Positions 35,605-45,889 of a DNA stretch of 64,000 nt are shown piece after piece. Position numbers and translations under genes: made by a program. The notes under the pieces are model-generated. The model did no database searches, had not been told where the DNA came from, and saw only the letters and a list, made by a program, of their open reading frames with translations. How positions within the stretch are numbered: position 1 is the first letter of the stretch; every line of letters starts with the position of its first letter. The stretch is from CAVXFL01 sp963761015. GTDB taxonomy: Bacteria > Pseudomonadota > Alphaproteobacteria > Acetobacterales > Acetobacteraceae. The stretch is from positions 59,194 through 123,193 of the forward strand of contig CAVXFL010000018.1 of the NCBI GenBank assembly GCA_963761015.1, written 5' to 3'.

Positions 35605-35626
35605 TGCCCGGGTTTGCGCCCGGGCA
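35605..35626. repeat. Inverted repeat between convergent CHRD and smc genes
   Basis: Arms TGCCCGGG and CCCGGGCA flank a 6-base loop (TTTGCG), placed between the stops at 35503 and 35635. A GC-rich stem without T-run. A nearby imperfect direct repeat (GAAAACC-CCATCCATC) occurs at about 35527-35562. Possible bidirectional terminator. Confidence 0.4.
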
Positions 35627-35634
35627 TGACGCCG

Positions 35635-38600
35635 CTACTCCGCCGCCATGCGCGGCTGATCGACCATTTCCGCCGCCCGCTGCAGGTCGACCGAGAGCAC
35701 GCACGAAATGCCGCGCTCCTGCATGGTCACTCCGTAGAGCTGGTCCATGCGCGCCATGCTCAGCGGGTGGTGCGTGATGACGAGGAAGCGCGTCGCGGTG
35801 GTCCGCACCATATCGTCCAGCAGGTTGCAGAAGCGCTCCACGTTGGCGTCGTCCAACGGCGCATCCACTTCATCCAGCACGCAAACCGGCGCCGGATTGC
35901 ACCGGAAAACGGCGAAGATCAGCGATAGCGCGGTCAGCGCCTGCTCGCCGCCCGACAGCAGCGACAAGGTGGAAAGCCGTTTGCCCGGCGGCTGCGCGTA
36001 AATCTCCAGCCCGGCTTCCAACGGATCGTCGGAACCGACCAGCGCGAGATGCGCGCGTCCGCCGCCGAACATGCGGGCGAACAAGGCCTGGAAATTGCGG
36101 TCCACCTGCTCGAACACGGCGGCGAGCCGTTCCCGGCCCTCGCGGTTCAGGTGCCCGATCGAGCCGCGCAGCTTGGCGATCGCGCTGTCCAACTCGGCAC
36201 GCTCGGACGTAATGGCGGCGATACGTTCCTCGATCTCGCGCGCTTCCAGGTCGGCCCGCAAATTCACCGGACCCATCTGCTCGCGCTCGTTGGTCAGGCG
36301 TTCGAAACGCTTGCGCGCGCGGTCCTCGGCCGCTTCCCAAGCGCGCATGGCCTCGGGCGATTTAGGGTCGGCATCGGGGGTGAGCGGAGTCGCAACCTCG
36401 GGCAGCGCCGGCTCGGGGCCCAGCCGTTCCGCGATGCGCTCGTCAATGCCGCGCCGCGCCTCGTCCGCGTGGGCGGCTTCGGCCTCCGCGCGCGCCAGAG
36501 TTTCCCGCGTGGCAGCCAACGCGGATTCCGCCGCGCGCGCCGCCCGATCGGCGGCAGTGCTGGCGTGCTCCGCGCCGGCGAGGGCAGCGGCGGCCGCGCG
36601 GTGTTCGGCTCCCGCCCGCTCCAGCGCCGTCGTGGCTTCCGCCCGCCGCGCGGCGATGCGCTCCGGCGCGGCGGTTAGCTGGGTCAGTTCGGCCTCGGCC
36701 TCCTGCCGGCGCGCAACCAGATCGGTCAGGCGGCTCGCGGCGTCGCGGGCGCGCTCCGACCATCCAACCCGCTCCGCTGCCAGAACGCGGCGGCGATCCG
36801 CGCGGGCTGCTTGGGCGCGGGCGAGCCGTTCGAGGTCGCTTCGCGCGCCGGTCTCGCGGGCGCGAGCCGCGGCAAGCGCCTGGCGCGCGCGCTCGACCTC
36901 GGCGCGCGCGGCGGCGATGTCGGGCAGCGCGGCCTTCGCCTCGTACGCCCGAGCGAGCGCGGTCTCCGCCTCGGCGTGCTCGGCCCGGACCCGGGTAAGC
37001 TGCTCGTCCAGCCCGGCGAGTTTCGCCGTGGCGCTGCTCGCCTCCGCCGCCAGCCGGGCCGACGCCGAACGCGCGCGTTCGAGCAGCTGTTCCGCCTCGC
37101 GCAGGGCCGCGCGGGCCCGCCGCTCGGCCTCGTTGGCCGCCGCTTCCGCCGCCGCGGCGGTTTCGCGCGCTTGGCGGGCGGCGGCGGATTCCCGCTCGGC
37201 TTCGGCCAGTCGCGGGCGCAGGGCGGCTAGGCGATTGCGCTGCTGCAAGCGGATCGCGGCGGCGCTCGGCGCGTCGGCCCGGATCGTGTAGCCGTCCCAG
37301 CGCCAGACCGCGCCGGCGCGCGACACCAGCGATTGGCCGGGCCGCAGCCGCAACTGCGCTGCCTCGCCCGGCGCCTCGTCCTCGATCAGACCGATTTGCG
37401 ACAGCGCGCGCGCCAGGGCCGGCGGTGCCTCGACGAAGTCCGCCAGCGGGGTGGCGCCCTCGGGAAGGGCGGGCGGCGCCTCGAGTGGGGCGAGATCCTG
37501 CCAGTGGCGCGGTGCGGCCGGATCGGTCGGCGACTCCAGTTCGTCCCCGAGCGCCGCGCCGAGCGCGGTTTCCAGGCCCGGCTGCACCGTCAGGGCATCA
37601 ACGACCGGCGAGCCGAGCGTGCCCGCACCGTGGCTCGCGGCGAGCAACTCGGTGAGGGCCTCCGCTTCGGCCGCCAGCCGGGTCCGCGCCGCGTCCGCCT
37701 GGTTGGCCCGCTCGACCGAGGCGGCATGGTCCGTCCGGGCGGCGGTCCTGGTTTGCTCGGCCTGATCGAGCGCCGCCCGCGCGGCGGTCAGCCGGGTTTC
37801 CGACTTGCGCGCGCTCCGCGTCGGCCGCCGCGAGTTGCGCTGGGTCGACCACCCGTATGCTTGCGCGATCCCGATCCAATCGTCCGAGGTTCTCGCGCGC
37901 GCGCCGTTCGCGGGCATCGGCCTGGCTGAGCGCCTGCGCCAAGGCGTTGCCGCGGGCGGACAGTTCGGCCGCGTGCTCGACGGCTCGATTGGCGTCGGAT
38001 TCGGCCGTTCGCGCCGCCTCGGCCGCCTCGTTGGCGGCAATGGAAGCGGCTTCTGCCTGCGCCGGATGCGCGGCATCCTCGACCGCGAGCCGCGATGACT
38101 CGTCGTCGAGCCGGGTCGTCGCGGCGGCGGCATCGGCCTGCAATTGAGTGGAGTGTTCCAGGTCCCGCCGCACCTGGGCCAAGCGCTGTTCGGAACCGGC
38201 GAGCGCCGCGCGGGCGCTCCGTTCTTCCGCCGCGAGCTGCTCCTGGGCGATGCGGCGCCGTTCCAGATCGGTGCGGCTGGTCGCCTCGGCGCTGCGCAGC
38301 GCCGGCAAGGCGGAGGCGGCCTCGGCGGAGCGCGCACCCGCCGCCGTTGCCTCGGTGGTGGCGCTGGCGACGGTCCGGCGCGCCTCGTCCAGGGTCGCGA
38401 TGGCGGCCTGCCGCGCCGCTTCCACACGCGCGCGCTGGATCGCCAGCAACTCGGCCTCGGCCTCGCGTATCGCGCCCGAGAGGTTGCGATAGCGGTTGGC
38501 CTGGCGTGCCTGCCGCTTCAGCGCGGCCAACTGCTGCTCCAGCTGTCCGCGCAAATCCTCGGCGCGGGCCAGATTGGCCTCCGCCGCGCGCAGCTTCAGC

Positions 38601-39148
38601 TCCGCCTCGTGCCGGCGCGCGTGCAGGCCGGTAATGCCGGCCGCCTCCTCCAGAATGGCCCGCCGGTCCTCCGGCCGAGCCGTGACCAGCGCGCCGACGC
38701 GGCCCTGGCTTACCATGCCCGAGGCGCGGGCGCCGCTCGCCAGATCGGCGAACATGGTCTGCACATCGCGCGCGCGGACCTCGCGCCCATTCACCCGGTA
38801 CGTGCTGCCGACGCCGCGCTCGATATGCCGGCTGACCTCCAGATCGGGCTGCTCGTGATAGGGCGGCGGCAGACGTCCGGCCGCGTCCTCCAGGAACAGC
38901 GTGACCTCGGCGATGTTGCGCGAGGCCCGCGCGGCGGTGCCGGAGAAGATCACGTCCTCCATCTCGGCGCCGCGCAGGCTGCGCGCCGAGTTCTCGCCCA
39001 TCGCCCAGCGCAGCGCCTCCACCACGTTGGATTTGCCGCAGCCGTTCGGGCCGACGATGCCGGTCAGGCCCGGCCGAAGCTCGATCAGCGTCGGTTCGGC
39101 GAAGCTCTTGAAGCCGACGATGCGCAGCCGCGCGAAGCTGATGGTCAC
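35635..39148 (-). CDS. smc: Chromosome segregation protein SMC, one frameshift
   Basis: The condensin ATPase that organises and segregates the chromosome, about 1170 residues. The N-terminus (start ATG 39148) has Walker A GIVGPNGCGKSNVVEALRW, followed by a long coiled coil (Ala/Glu/Arg heptads), a hinge region around WRWDGYTIRADAPSAAAIRL, a second coil, and the C-terminal signature LSLLSGGEQALTALSLIFAVF with Walker B VCVLDEVDAPLDDANV. The frame breaks near 37805-37815 where GCGCGCGC precedes AAGTCGGAA; the two registers differ by one extra base. With both ends fully conserved, a sequencing error is likely in this essential gene. It is nine bases downstream of the DsbA-like gene. Confidence 0.93.
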
Positions 39149-39157
39149 GACCCGGCC

Positions 39158-39793
39158 CTATTTGGCCGCGCCGCCGATGAACGCCACGAAGGCGTCGTAG
39201 CTCATTTCCCCGGCATGGGTCTTGCCGTTGCCAAGGAAGGTCGGCGTCGAGTCGACGTGGTATTTGTCCTCCGCCGCCTTCTCCTCGGCGAGGATGAAGT
39301 CGCGCAGCTTCTGGTTGGCGATGGTCGCCTTGAACGCGGCTTCCGACATGCCGGCGAGCAGCGCCAGTTTTTCCAACTCGGCCGTGGGATCGACGTTGCG
39401 CGCGAACGCCCAGCGGTCCTGGGTCGCGAACAGCGTGGTGATGAACGGCTCGTAACGGTCCGGCGGCAGGGCGCGGGCGACCATGGCCGCCTCCAGCGCG
39501 ACCCGATCGAGGGGGAAGTCGTGGTAGATCAGCAACAGCTTGCCGGTATCGATCAGCTCGGCCTTAACCTTCGGGAAGGTCTCCCGCTGGAAGGCCGCGC
39601 AATGCGTGCAGGTGAGCGAAAAGAACTCGGTCACCTTGGCCGGAGCGTCAGGCTTGCCAATGCTGCGCGGCGCCGTGAGTTCGGCCATCGAGGGGCCGGA
39701 AACGGGTTCCCCGGCCGCGTCGGCCTCGGCGAGGCGCAACAGCGCGGGAGCGGCGGCGGCAAGACCCAGAATCCAGCGGCGATGAACAGGCAT
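39158..39793 (-). CDS. DsbA-family thiol:disulfide oxidoreductase
   Basis: A periplasmic thioredoxin-fold protein of 211 residues. It has a signal sequence (MPVHRRWILGLAAAAPALL), the active-site pair CTHC in FFSLTCTHCAAFQRET, a long helical insertion (RALPPDRYEPFITTLFATQDRW), and the cis-Pro loop in VDSTPTFLGNGK. The pattern is that of DsbA-type oxidases. It sits directly upstream of smc, an arrangement often seen in alphaproteobacteria with no known functional reason. A DsbB is encoded at 48939-49439 and would reoxidise it. It is divergent from ftsK. Confidence 0.85.
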   Translation of the reverse strand: MPVHRRWILGLAAAAPALLRLAEADAAGEPVSGPSMAELTAPRSIGKPDAPAKVTEFFSLTCTHCAAFQRETFPKVKAELIDTGKLLLIYHDFPLDRVALEAAMVARALPPDRYEPFITTLFATQDRWAFARNVDPTAELEKLALLAGMSEAAFKATIANQKLRDFILAEEKAAEDKYHVDSTPTFLGNGKTHAGEMSYDAFVAFIGGAAK

Positions 39794-39897
39794 TGTGACC
39801 CCTGTATGTTGTGCGCGACCCCACCCGTGCCAGGCCCGGTGCCGACCGCCGCGCGGTCCCGAAGCGAATCGCTTGCCGGCCGGCATGCCTCTTCTCT

Positions 39898-39929
39898 TAT
39901 ACTTTCATCAGAGGCTTCCCGGGTATAGT
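39898..39929 (+). promoter_or_regulatory. Possible ftsK promoter elements
   Basis: In the 192-base region between the divergent dsbA-like and ftsK genes there are two -10-like hexamers: TATACT at 39898-39903 and TATAGT at 39924-39929. The first has TTGCCG 19 bases upstream, slightly longer than optimal. Both are AT-rich islands in a GC-rich gap. The evidence is pattern only. Confidence 0.3.
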
Positions 39930-39985
39930 TCTATCGGCACACGAAGCTGCAATCGCGTTGAATCCCTGACGGAGACCGTTTCCGC

Positions 39986-42418
39986 ATGGCCGTTGCCGCG
40001 TCAGGCAGGAATACCCCGATGCGCCCGGGCGCCGCCCGCAACCTGATCTCGCCCGCGCTGCGGCAGCTGATGCGCCGGCGAGTGGCGCAGCTATCCGGAT
40101 TTGCGCTGGGGTTGACCGGGCTCGCCCTGCTGATCGCACTGGCGACGTACAATCCGCACGATCCGTCGCTCGATACCGACAGTTCTCGCGCGGTCGTGAA
40201 CCTGGCCGGGCCAACCGGCGCGGTGGTCTCGGATCTGCTGTTGCAGACGTTCGGTTTGGCCGGCGCGCTGCCCGGACTGGCGATGCTGACGTACGCCTGG
40301 CGCCTGGCGTCGCATCGCGGACTCGGCAGCGTTCTGCTGCGCGTGATCGCGCTGCTGCTGGCGACGCCGTGGCTTGCCGGGCTGCTGTCCGGGCTGGCGA
40401 TGGCTGGCGCGCACCCCCTCGCCTGGCCGACCGCCGCGGGGCTGGGCGGCGCCCTGGGCCAAGTGATCGCCCCGGCCGTGCTGTCGGCGGGACACGACCT
40501 GCTCGGACCGCTCGGAATGGTCTTTGCCGCGGTGCTCGGGGCCAGTCTGGCGCTGGTGTTGACCTTGCTGGCACTCGGGCTTTCAGCCGCCGAATGGCGC
40601 GCGGGCGGCGGCGCGGCGCTGAAGTCGGGCCGCGCCGCGTTGCAGGTTGGACGATGGGTGGCCGGGATTCTGGCCGCCATGGTCCGCCCGTTCGCGGCGG
40701 GGCTCGGCGCGCTGGTGCGGTTCGGCTCGCGCAACCGCCCGGCAGGCGCATCGGACGACCAGCACGGAGCGGATGGACCGAGGGTCGCCGATGCGCCCCT
40801 GCCCCCGACCACGGTGGTGGCGCCCCGCATCACCGCCGCGGCCAAGCCGCGCCGTCCGGCGGCGGCGCAGCAGGATTCGCTGCCGCTCGGCGAAACGGTC
40901 TGGCGCTTTCCGTCCCTGTCCCTGCTCAAGCCGGCGCCCACGCGCAGCGCCACCGGTCCGAGCGCCGAGGCGCTGCAGGCCAATGCGCGGCTGCTGGAAG
41001 GCGTACTCGGCGATTACGGCGTGCAGGGCGCGATCCGCGAGATCCGCCCCGGCCCGGTGGTCACGCTGTACGAACTGGAACCCGCGCCCGGCATCCGCAG
41101 CGCCCGCGTGATCGGCCTCGCCGACGACGTGGCGCGCAGCCTGTCCGTGACCGCCGTGCGCATCGCCACCGTGCCGGGCCGCAACGTCATCGGCATCGAG
41201 ATGCCGAACACCAAGCGCGAGACGGTGTTCCTGAGCGAGCTTCTGGCGACCGAGGAGTGGGTGCGCCATTCCGGCCGGCTCGCGCTCGCGCTCGGCAAGG
41301 ACATCGGCGGCGCCCCCGTGGTCGCCGACCTGGCACGCATGCCGCATCTGCTGATCGCCGGCACCACCGGCTCCGGCAAGTCGGTCGGCGTGAACGCGAT
41401 GATCCTGAGCCTGCTGTATCGGCTCTCGCCAGATCAATGCCGGCTCATTCTGATCGACCCGAAGATGCTGGAACTGTCGGTCTACGAGGGCATCCCGCAT
41501 TTGATGGCCCCCGTGGTGACGGAGCCGTCCAAGGCGGTCGTCGCGCTGAAATGGACCGTACGCGAAATGGAGCGCCGCTATCGCGCGATGAGCCAATTGG
41601 GCGTGCGCAATATCGGCGGCTACAACGAGCGGGTCGCCGAGGCGCGCGCCAAGGGCGAGGTGATGACGCGCCGGGTGCAGACCGGCTTCGACTCCGAGAC
41701 CGGCAAGCCAATGTTCGAGGACCAGCCGCTGTCGCTTGAGGTGCTGCCGTTCATCGTCGTGGTAATCGACGAGATGGCCGACCTGATGATGGTCGCCGGC
41801 AAGGAGATCGAGGTGGCGGTACAGCGGCTGGCGCAGATGGCGCGCGCGGCCGGCATCCACGTCATCATGGCAACGCAACGGCCCTCGGTGGACGTCATCA
41901 CCGGCGTCATCAAGGCCAATTTCCCGACCCGCATCAGCTTCCAGGTGATCAGCAAGTTCGACAGCCGCACCATTCTGGGCGAGCAGGGCTCCGAGCAGCT
42001 TTTGGGCTCCGGCGACATGCTCTACATGGCCGGCGGCGGCCGGATCACCCGCGTGCACGGGCCGTTCGTGTCGGACCGCGAGGTGGAGGAGGTCGTCGCG
42101 TTCCTGCGCAGCCAGGGCGAACCCGCCTATCTGGAGGAAGTGACCGAGGCGGTGGACGACGAGTCCAGCGCCGGCATGCCGCCCTTCCCCGGCCTCGCCG
42201 GCGCGGGCGGCGCAGCGGACGAAAAGGGGCTGTACGACCAGGCGGTGGCGCTGGTGGCGCGCGAGGGCAAGGCCTCGACCTCGTTCGTGCAGCGGCATTT
42301 GCAGATCGGCTACAACCGCGCGGCGCGGCTGATCGAGCAGATGGAGAAGGAAGGCGTCGTCAGCCCCGCCAACCACGTCGGCAAGCGCGAGGTGCTGGTC
42401 AGGCGGCCGGAGGAGTAA
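39986..42418 (+). CDS. ftsK: DNA translocase FtsK
   Basis: A cell-division DNA pump that resolves chromosome dimers at the septum, 810 residues. Four to five transmembrane helices occupy residues 30-200; a proline-rich linker follows. The RecA-type motor has Walker A LIAGTTGSGKSVGVNAM and Walker B FIVVVIDEMADLMMV. The C-terminal gamma domain is YDQAVALVAREGKASTSFVQ and RHLQIGYNRAARLIEQM, which recognises polar KOPS-type sequences. All are intact in one frame. The linker is short, as usual for SpoIIIE-like forms in alphaproteobacteria. Confidence 0.95.
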   Translation: MAVAASGRNTPMRPGAARNLISPALRQLMRRRVAQLSGFALGLTGLALLIALATYNPHDPSLDTDSSRAVVNLAGPTGAVVSDLLLQTFGLAGALPGLAMLTYAWRLASHRGLGSVLLRVIALLLATPWLAGLLSGLAMAGAHPLAWPTAAGLGGALGQVIAPAVLSAGHDLLGPLGMVFAAVLGASLALVLTLLALGLSAAEWRAGGGAALKSGRAALQVGRWVAGILAAMVRPFAAGLGALVRFGSRNRPAGASDDQHGADGPRVADAPLPPTTVVAPRITAAAKPRRPAAAQQDSLPLGETVWRFPSLSLLKPAPTRSATGPSAEALQANARLLEGVLGDYGVQGAIREIRPGPVVTLYELEPAPGIRSARVIGLADDVARSLSVTAVRIATVPGRNVIGIEMPNTKRETVFLSELLATEEWVRHSGRLALALGKDIGGAPVVADLARMPHLLIAGTTGSGKSVGVNAMILSLLYRLSPDQCRLILIDPKMLELSVYEGIPHLMAPVVTEPSKAVVALKWTVREMERRYRAMSQLGVRNIGGYNERVAEARAKGEVMTRRVQTGFDSETGKPMFEDQPLSLEVLPFIVVVIDEMADLMMVAGKEIEVAVQRLAQMARAAGIHVIMATQRPSVDVITGVIKANFPTRISFQVISKFDSRTILGEQGSEQLLGSGDMLYMAGGGRITRVHGPFVSDREVEEVVAFLRSQGEPAYLEEVTEAVDDESSAGMPPFPGLAGAGGAADEKGLYDQAVALVAREGKASTSFVQRHLQIGYNRAARLIEQMEKEGVVSPANHVGKREVLVRRPEE

Positions 42419-42473
42419 GCTTATTCCCGCTCCGCCCCGTTGGGCCGTTGGACGGGCCAGCAGCTCGCGCGAG

Positions 42474-42522
42474 AACTCCCTCTCCGCCCCATTGGGGCGG
42501 AGAGGGTCGGGGTGAGGTGGGG
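42474..42522 (+). repeat. Left inverted repeat of DUF559 cassette (49 bp)
   Basis: This 49-bp segment is itself a hairpin (CTCTCCGCCCC...GGGGCGGAGAG) followed by GGTCGGGGTGAGGTGGGG. It matches the reverse complement of 42864-42911 at 44 positions, the differences lying in the hairpin loop. The ATG of the DUF559 gene lies five bases after its end. Confidence 0.7.
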
Positions 42523-42526
42523 AACG

Positions 42527-42913
42527 ATGTCCCCAAGACCGCGAACAGTGATCGCACGCAAGCTGCGCCGCGACGCAACCGAGGTCGAGCGGCGCCTGTG
42601 GCGCGCGTTGCGGATGATCGCCCACCCTTGGAAATTCCGCCGCCAGCATCCAATCGGGCGTCATATCGTCGATTTCGCCTGTCCGGAGCGCAAGCTGGCG
42701 ATCGAGTTGGATGGTGGTCAGCATGCTGAGCGGCAGCATGCCGACGAATTGCGTTCCGCCGAGATCGCCAAGCACGGTTATCGGGTGATCCGATTCTGGA
42801 ACAACGAGGTCACCGGGAATCTGGACGGCGTGCTCGTTAGCGTGTGTCGGGCTCTGGAGAGTCCCCCACCTCACCCCGACCCTCTCCGCCCCCAGAGGCG
42901 GAGAGGGAGTTGA
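42527..42913 (+). CDS. DUF559 endonuclease-like protein within inverted repeats
   Basis: A 128-residue protein of the DUF559 family, related to the very-short-patch repair endonuclease fold. Typical elements: RDATEVERRLWRALR, PWKFRRQHPIGRHIVDFACP, KLAIELDGGQHAE (acidic active-site residues) and YRVIRFWNNEVTGNL. Its final residues SPPPHPDPLRPQRRRGS are encoded by the right inverted repeat, so gene and repeat are fused. The real function of DUF559 is unknown; a DNA nuclease with a role in moving or maintaining the repeat is a possibility. The whole 42474-42911 unit looks like a small mobile cassette between ftsK and the STAND gene. Confidence 0.75.
   Translation: MSPRPRTVIARKLRRDATEVERRLWRALRMIAHPWKFRRQHPIGRHIVDFACPERKLAIELDGGQHAERQHADELRSAEIAKHGYRVIRFWNNEVTGNLDGVLVSVCRALESPPPHPDPLRPQRRRGS
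42864..42911 (-). repeat. Right inverted repeat of DUF559 cassette (48 bp)
   Basis: Reverse-complement partner of 42474-42522, with the same outer sequence (CCCCACCTCACCCCGACC) and the CTCTCCGCC...GGCGGAGAG hairpin. It encodes the C-terminal tail of the DUF559 protein in the plus direction. No duplication of target sequence was evident just outside the two repeats. Confidence 0.7.
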
Positions 42914-42979
42914 GAAGCGCTTCCATTCGGTTGTGCCCGAGTGCCAAACTGACGAACGGCAAGCGCGGGCTGAATACCG

Positions 42980-45802
42980 ATGGCTGGCGGCGAGTTTCGT
43001 ATCTTCCTGTCAGCCGTGACCAGCGAGTTCGGCGGGGCTCGGGATGCGCTGGGCGCGGACCTGCGGTCGCGCGGCGCCCTGGTGAAGGTGCAGAGCGATT
43101 TCCGCCAGGAAGCGGACAGCGACACGACCCTGCGCAAGCTGCACGACTATATCCACGATTGCAGCGCCGTCGTCTGCGTCATCGGCAAGCGCAGCGGCGC
43201 CTGTCCGCCGACCGCAGCGGCCGCACCGTTCGCCCCCATGCTGCCGGCCGGCATCGCCGAGGCGTCCTATACGCAATGGGAATTCTTCTTCGCCCGCCAC
43301 TATCGGCGGCGGCTCTCGATCTACATCGCCAACGACGATTACGTGCCCGACCTGCCCGCCCCCTCGGGAGCGGATCGGGCCGACCTGCAACAGGCGCTCG
43401 TCGGGCACATCGTCGATGACCAAGGGCTCGATCGCAGCTACTTCTCCAATGTCGATCAGCTTTGCCGCGCCGTTCTGAAGGAGGACTGGCCGCGCAAGCT
43501 CGCAGTCAAGCCGATCCTGCTGCCGTACCACAGCATCGGCAGCCTGTTCAAAGGCCGCGAGGACTTCATGCGGCGGCTGCACGACAGCCTGACGCGCCCG
43601 AACGGCGCGCAAACCGCGATTACCAGCAGGGCGCTCTACGGGCTCGGCGGCATCGGCAAGACCCGGGCGGCCATCGAATATGCCTGGGCGCAGCAGGACG
43701 ACTACACCGCGCTCCTGTTCGTCATCGCCGAAACGCCGGAGGCGCTCCGCCGCAATCTCGCGGCGCTCGCCGGCCTGCTCGCGCTGCCCGAGCGCGAGGC
43801 CGCCGAGGACGAGGCGCGGCTCGCCGCCGTGCTCGACTGGCTCCGCGCCAATCCCGGCTGGCTGCTCATCCTGGACAACGTCGACACGCCGGCGGCGCTG
43901 GCCGAGGCGCAGCAGATCATCGGCCGGCTCACCGGCGGGCACGTGGTCATGACCAGCCGGCTCGGCCAATTTCGCGGCCGAAATCGAGCCGCTGGACCTG
44001 GACGTGCTGAGCATCGACGCGGCCGCCGATTTCCTGCTGGAGCGCACCGCCGGACGCCGCCGTTCCGCGGATGACGATGCGGAGCGGGCGCGCGCGCTGG
44101 CGACCGGAACTGGGCCAGCTCGCGCTCGCGCTGGAGCACGCCGGCGCCTACATCGCCAGGCACCGCTCGACGCTTCGGCCAGTATCAGGACTTGCTGCGC
44201 GTCAGCCGCGACAAGGTGTTCGCCTGGTCCGACCCGACGGTGACGCACTATCCGCGCGCCATCGCCGTCACCTGGCAGACCTCGGTGGCGCAACTGTCCG
44301 CCCCGGCGCGGCACCTGCTGGAGCTGCTCGCCTGGCTCGCGCCCGAACCGGTGCCGGAGTTCCTGCTCGACGTTGCCGTCCCTGGCGCCGATCTCGGCGA
44401 TGTTGCCGAGGCGCTCGCCGATCTCGCCGCCTATTCGCTGGTGACGCGCGACGCCGACAAGGCCGCAATTCACGGTGCATCGGCTGGTCCAGGACGTGAC
44501 CCGCCGCGGCATGGCGGCCGACGCATCGCGCGCGCGGCTGGCCGAGGCGCTGAACTGGATGAACGCCGCGTTCGCGGGCGATCCGCAGGATGTCCGCACC
44601 TGGCCGCGGCTCGATCCCCTGGCGGCGCATGCCCTGGCGGTGACGCAGCACGCCGACACTGCGGGGATCGCCGATCCGACGGCCCGGCTGATGAACAACC
44701 TGGGTCAGTTGTTCGATGCCAAGGCCCGGCTCGCCGAGGCGGAGCCGCTGATGCGCCGCGCGCTGGCGATCGGCGAGAAGGCCTTCGGGCCGGACCATCC
44801 GAACGTCGCGATCGGCCTCAACAACCTCGCCGCATTGCTGCAAGCCACCAACCGGCTCGCCGAGGCGGAGCCGATGTATCGCCGCGCGCTGGCGATCGAC
44901 GAGACAGGCCTTCGGGCCAGGACCATCCGAACGTCGCGAGCGCCCTCAACAACCTCGCCGGATTGCTGCAAGCCACCAACCGGCTCGCCGAGGCGGAGCC
45001 GCTGTATCGCCGCGCGCTGGCGATCGACGAGAAGGCCTTCGGGCCGGACCATCCGAACGTCGCGAGCGACCTCAACAACCTCGCCGGGTTGCTGCAGGCC
45101 ACCAACCGGCTCGCCGAGGCGGAGCCGCTGTATCGCCGCGCCCTGGCGATCGACGAGGCAGGCCTTCGGGCCGGACCATCCGAACGTCGCGATCGACCTC
45201 AACAACCTCGCCGAGTTGCTGCAAGCCACCAACCGGCTCGCCGAGGCGGAACCGCTGATGCGCCGCGCGCTGGCGATCGACGAGACAAGCTTCGGGCCGG
45301 ACCATCCGAACGTCGCGAACGGCCTCAACAACCTCGCCCTGTTGCTGCAAGCCACCAACCGGCTCGCCGAGGCGGAGCCGCTGTAGCCGCGCGCTGGCCA
45401 TCGACGAGAAGGCCTTCGGCCCGGACCATCCGAACGTCGCGAGCGACCTCAACAACCTCGCCGAGTTGCTGCGAGCCACCAACCGGCTCGCCGAGGCGGA
45501 GCCGCTGATGCGCCGCGCGCTGGCGATCGATGAGAAGGCGTTCGGGCCCGACCATCCAGACGTCGCGATCCGCCTCAACAATCTCGCCCGGTTGCTGCAA
45601 GCCACCAACCGGCTTGCCGAGGCGGAGCCGCTGATGCGGCATCACGTCGAGATCTTCATCGAATTCGGACGCAGGACCGGCCATCCGCACCCGCATTTCG
45701 CGGATGCATTGGACAACTACATCGGTACTGCTTGCGGCGATGGGTAAGAACGAGGACGAAATCAGGGCGGCTTTCGAAAACCTGACGGGTAAACCACACT
45801 GA
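42980..45802 (+). pseudogene. STAND NTPase (DUF4062-like, NB-ARC, TPR) with eight frame shifts
   Basis: A signal-transduction ATPase with numerous domains, reading in pieces. The N-terminus (FRIFLSAVTSEFGGARDAL) resembles DUF4062/TIR-like effector or sensor domains. The NB-ARC part has P-loop ALYGLGGIGKTRAAIEYAW and Walker B GWLLILDNVDT. A winged-helix region follows (about 44280-44560), then at least eight TPRs of 42 residues (AEPLYRRALAIDEKAFGPDH type) at 44733-45650. Frame breaks occur near 43970, 44105, 44173, 44465, 44905-44930 (two bases), 45157, 45383 (two missing; stop TAG) and 45727. Their sum is six, so the ATG 42980 and the TGA at 45800-45802 are in the same frame, and the reconstructed protein would be 938 residues. 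This could be decay or poor sequence. Such proteins often act in phage defence or self/non-self signalling. Confidence 0.7.
44733..45650 (+). repeat. Tandem 126-bp TPR-coding repeats (about 8 units)
   Basis: Near-identical units of 126 bp start with GCCGAGGCGGAGCCG at roughly 44733, 44858, 44984, 45113, 45239, 45367, 45489 and 45615. Each encodes one kinesin-light-chain-type TPR. The high DNA identity points to recent unit duplication or gene conversion and makes copy-number change and misassembly likely here. Confidence 0.8.
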
Positions 45803-45837
45803 TGCCGCCGAGCGTCGGAACCAGCTCTTCTTTCGTC

Positions 45838-45856
45838 ATTCCCCGAAGGCGGGAAT
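45838..45856. repeat. Short dispersed-type inverted repeat (ATTCCC...GGGAAT)
   Basis: The sequence CGTCATTCCCCGAAGGCGGGAATCC-type is widely dispersed in proteobacterial genomes; here it lies between the STAND gene stop (45802) and the convergent MetE-like gene (45890) and could serve as a terminator stem. The stem is six bp. Confidence 0.35.
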
Positions 45857-45889
45857 CCATTGGCGGGGCTGTGGCAATGCGGGAAACCG

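Noticed and set aside
36049..37291. Long plus-strand frames opposite smc
   Set aside because: Ser/Ala/Arg-rich shadow frames of a coiled-coil gene; no family signature.
42423..42470. Possible third hairpin (CCGCCCCGTTGGGCC-type) left of the DUF559 cassette
   Set aside because: Too imperfect to count as part of the repeat family.
40583..42874. 763-residue open frame antisense to ftsK
   Set aside because: It has low-complexity Arg/His-rich composition and no domain signal, and it mirrors the high-GC coding sequence of ftsK. Similar long antisense frames exist opposite smc, thrS and the giant gene.
44733..45650. Regular direct repeats, CRISPR-like at first sight
   Set aside because: Units of 126 bp are coding and continuous, without unique spacers; they encode TPRs.
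45738..45802. Separate small gene MGKNEDEIRAAFENLTGKPH
   Set aside because: It is better read as the true C-terminus of the STAND protein after the last frame shift at about 45727.
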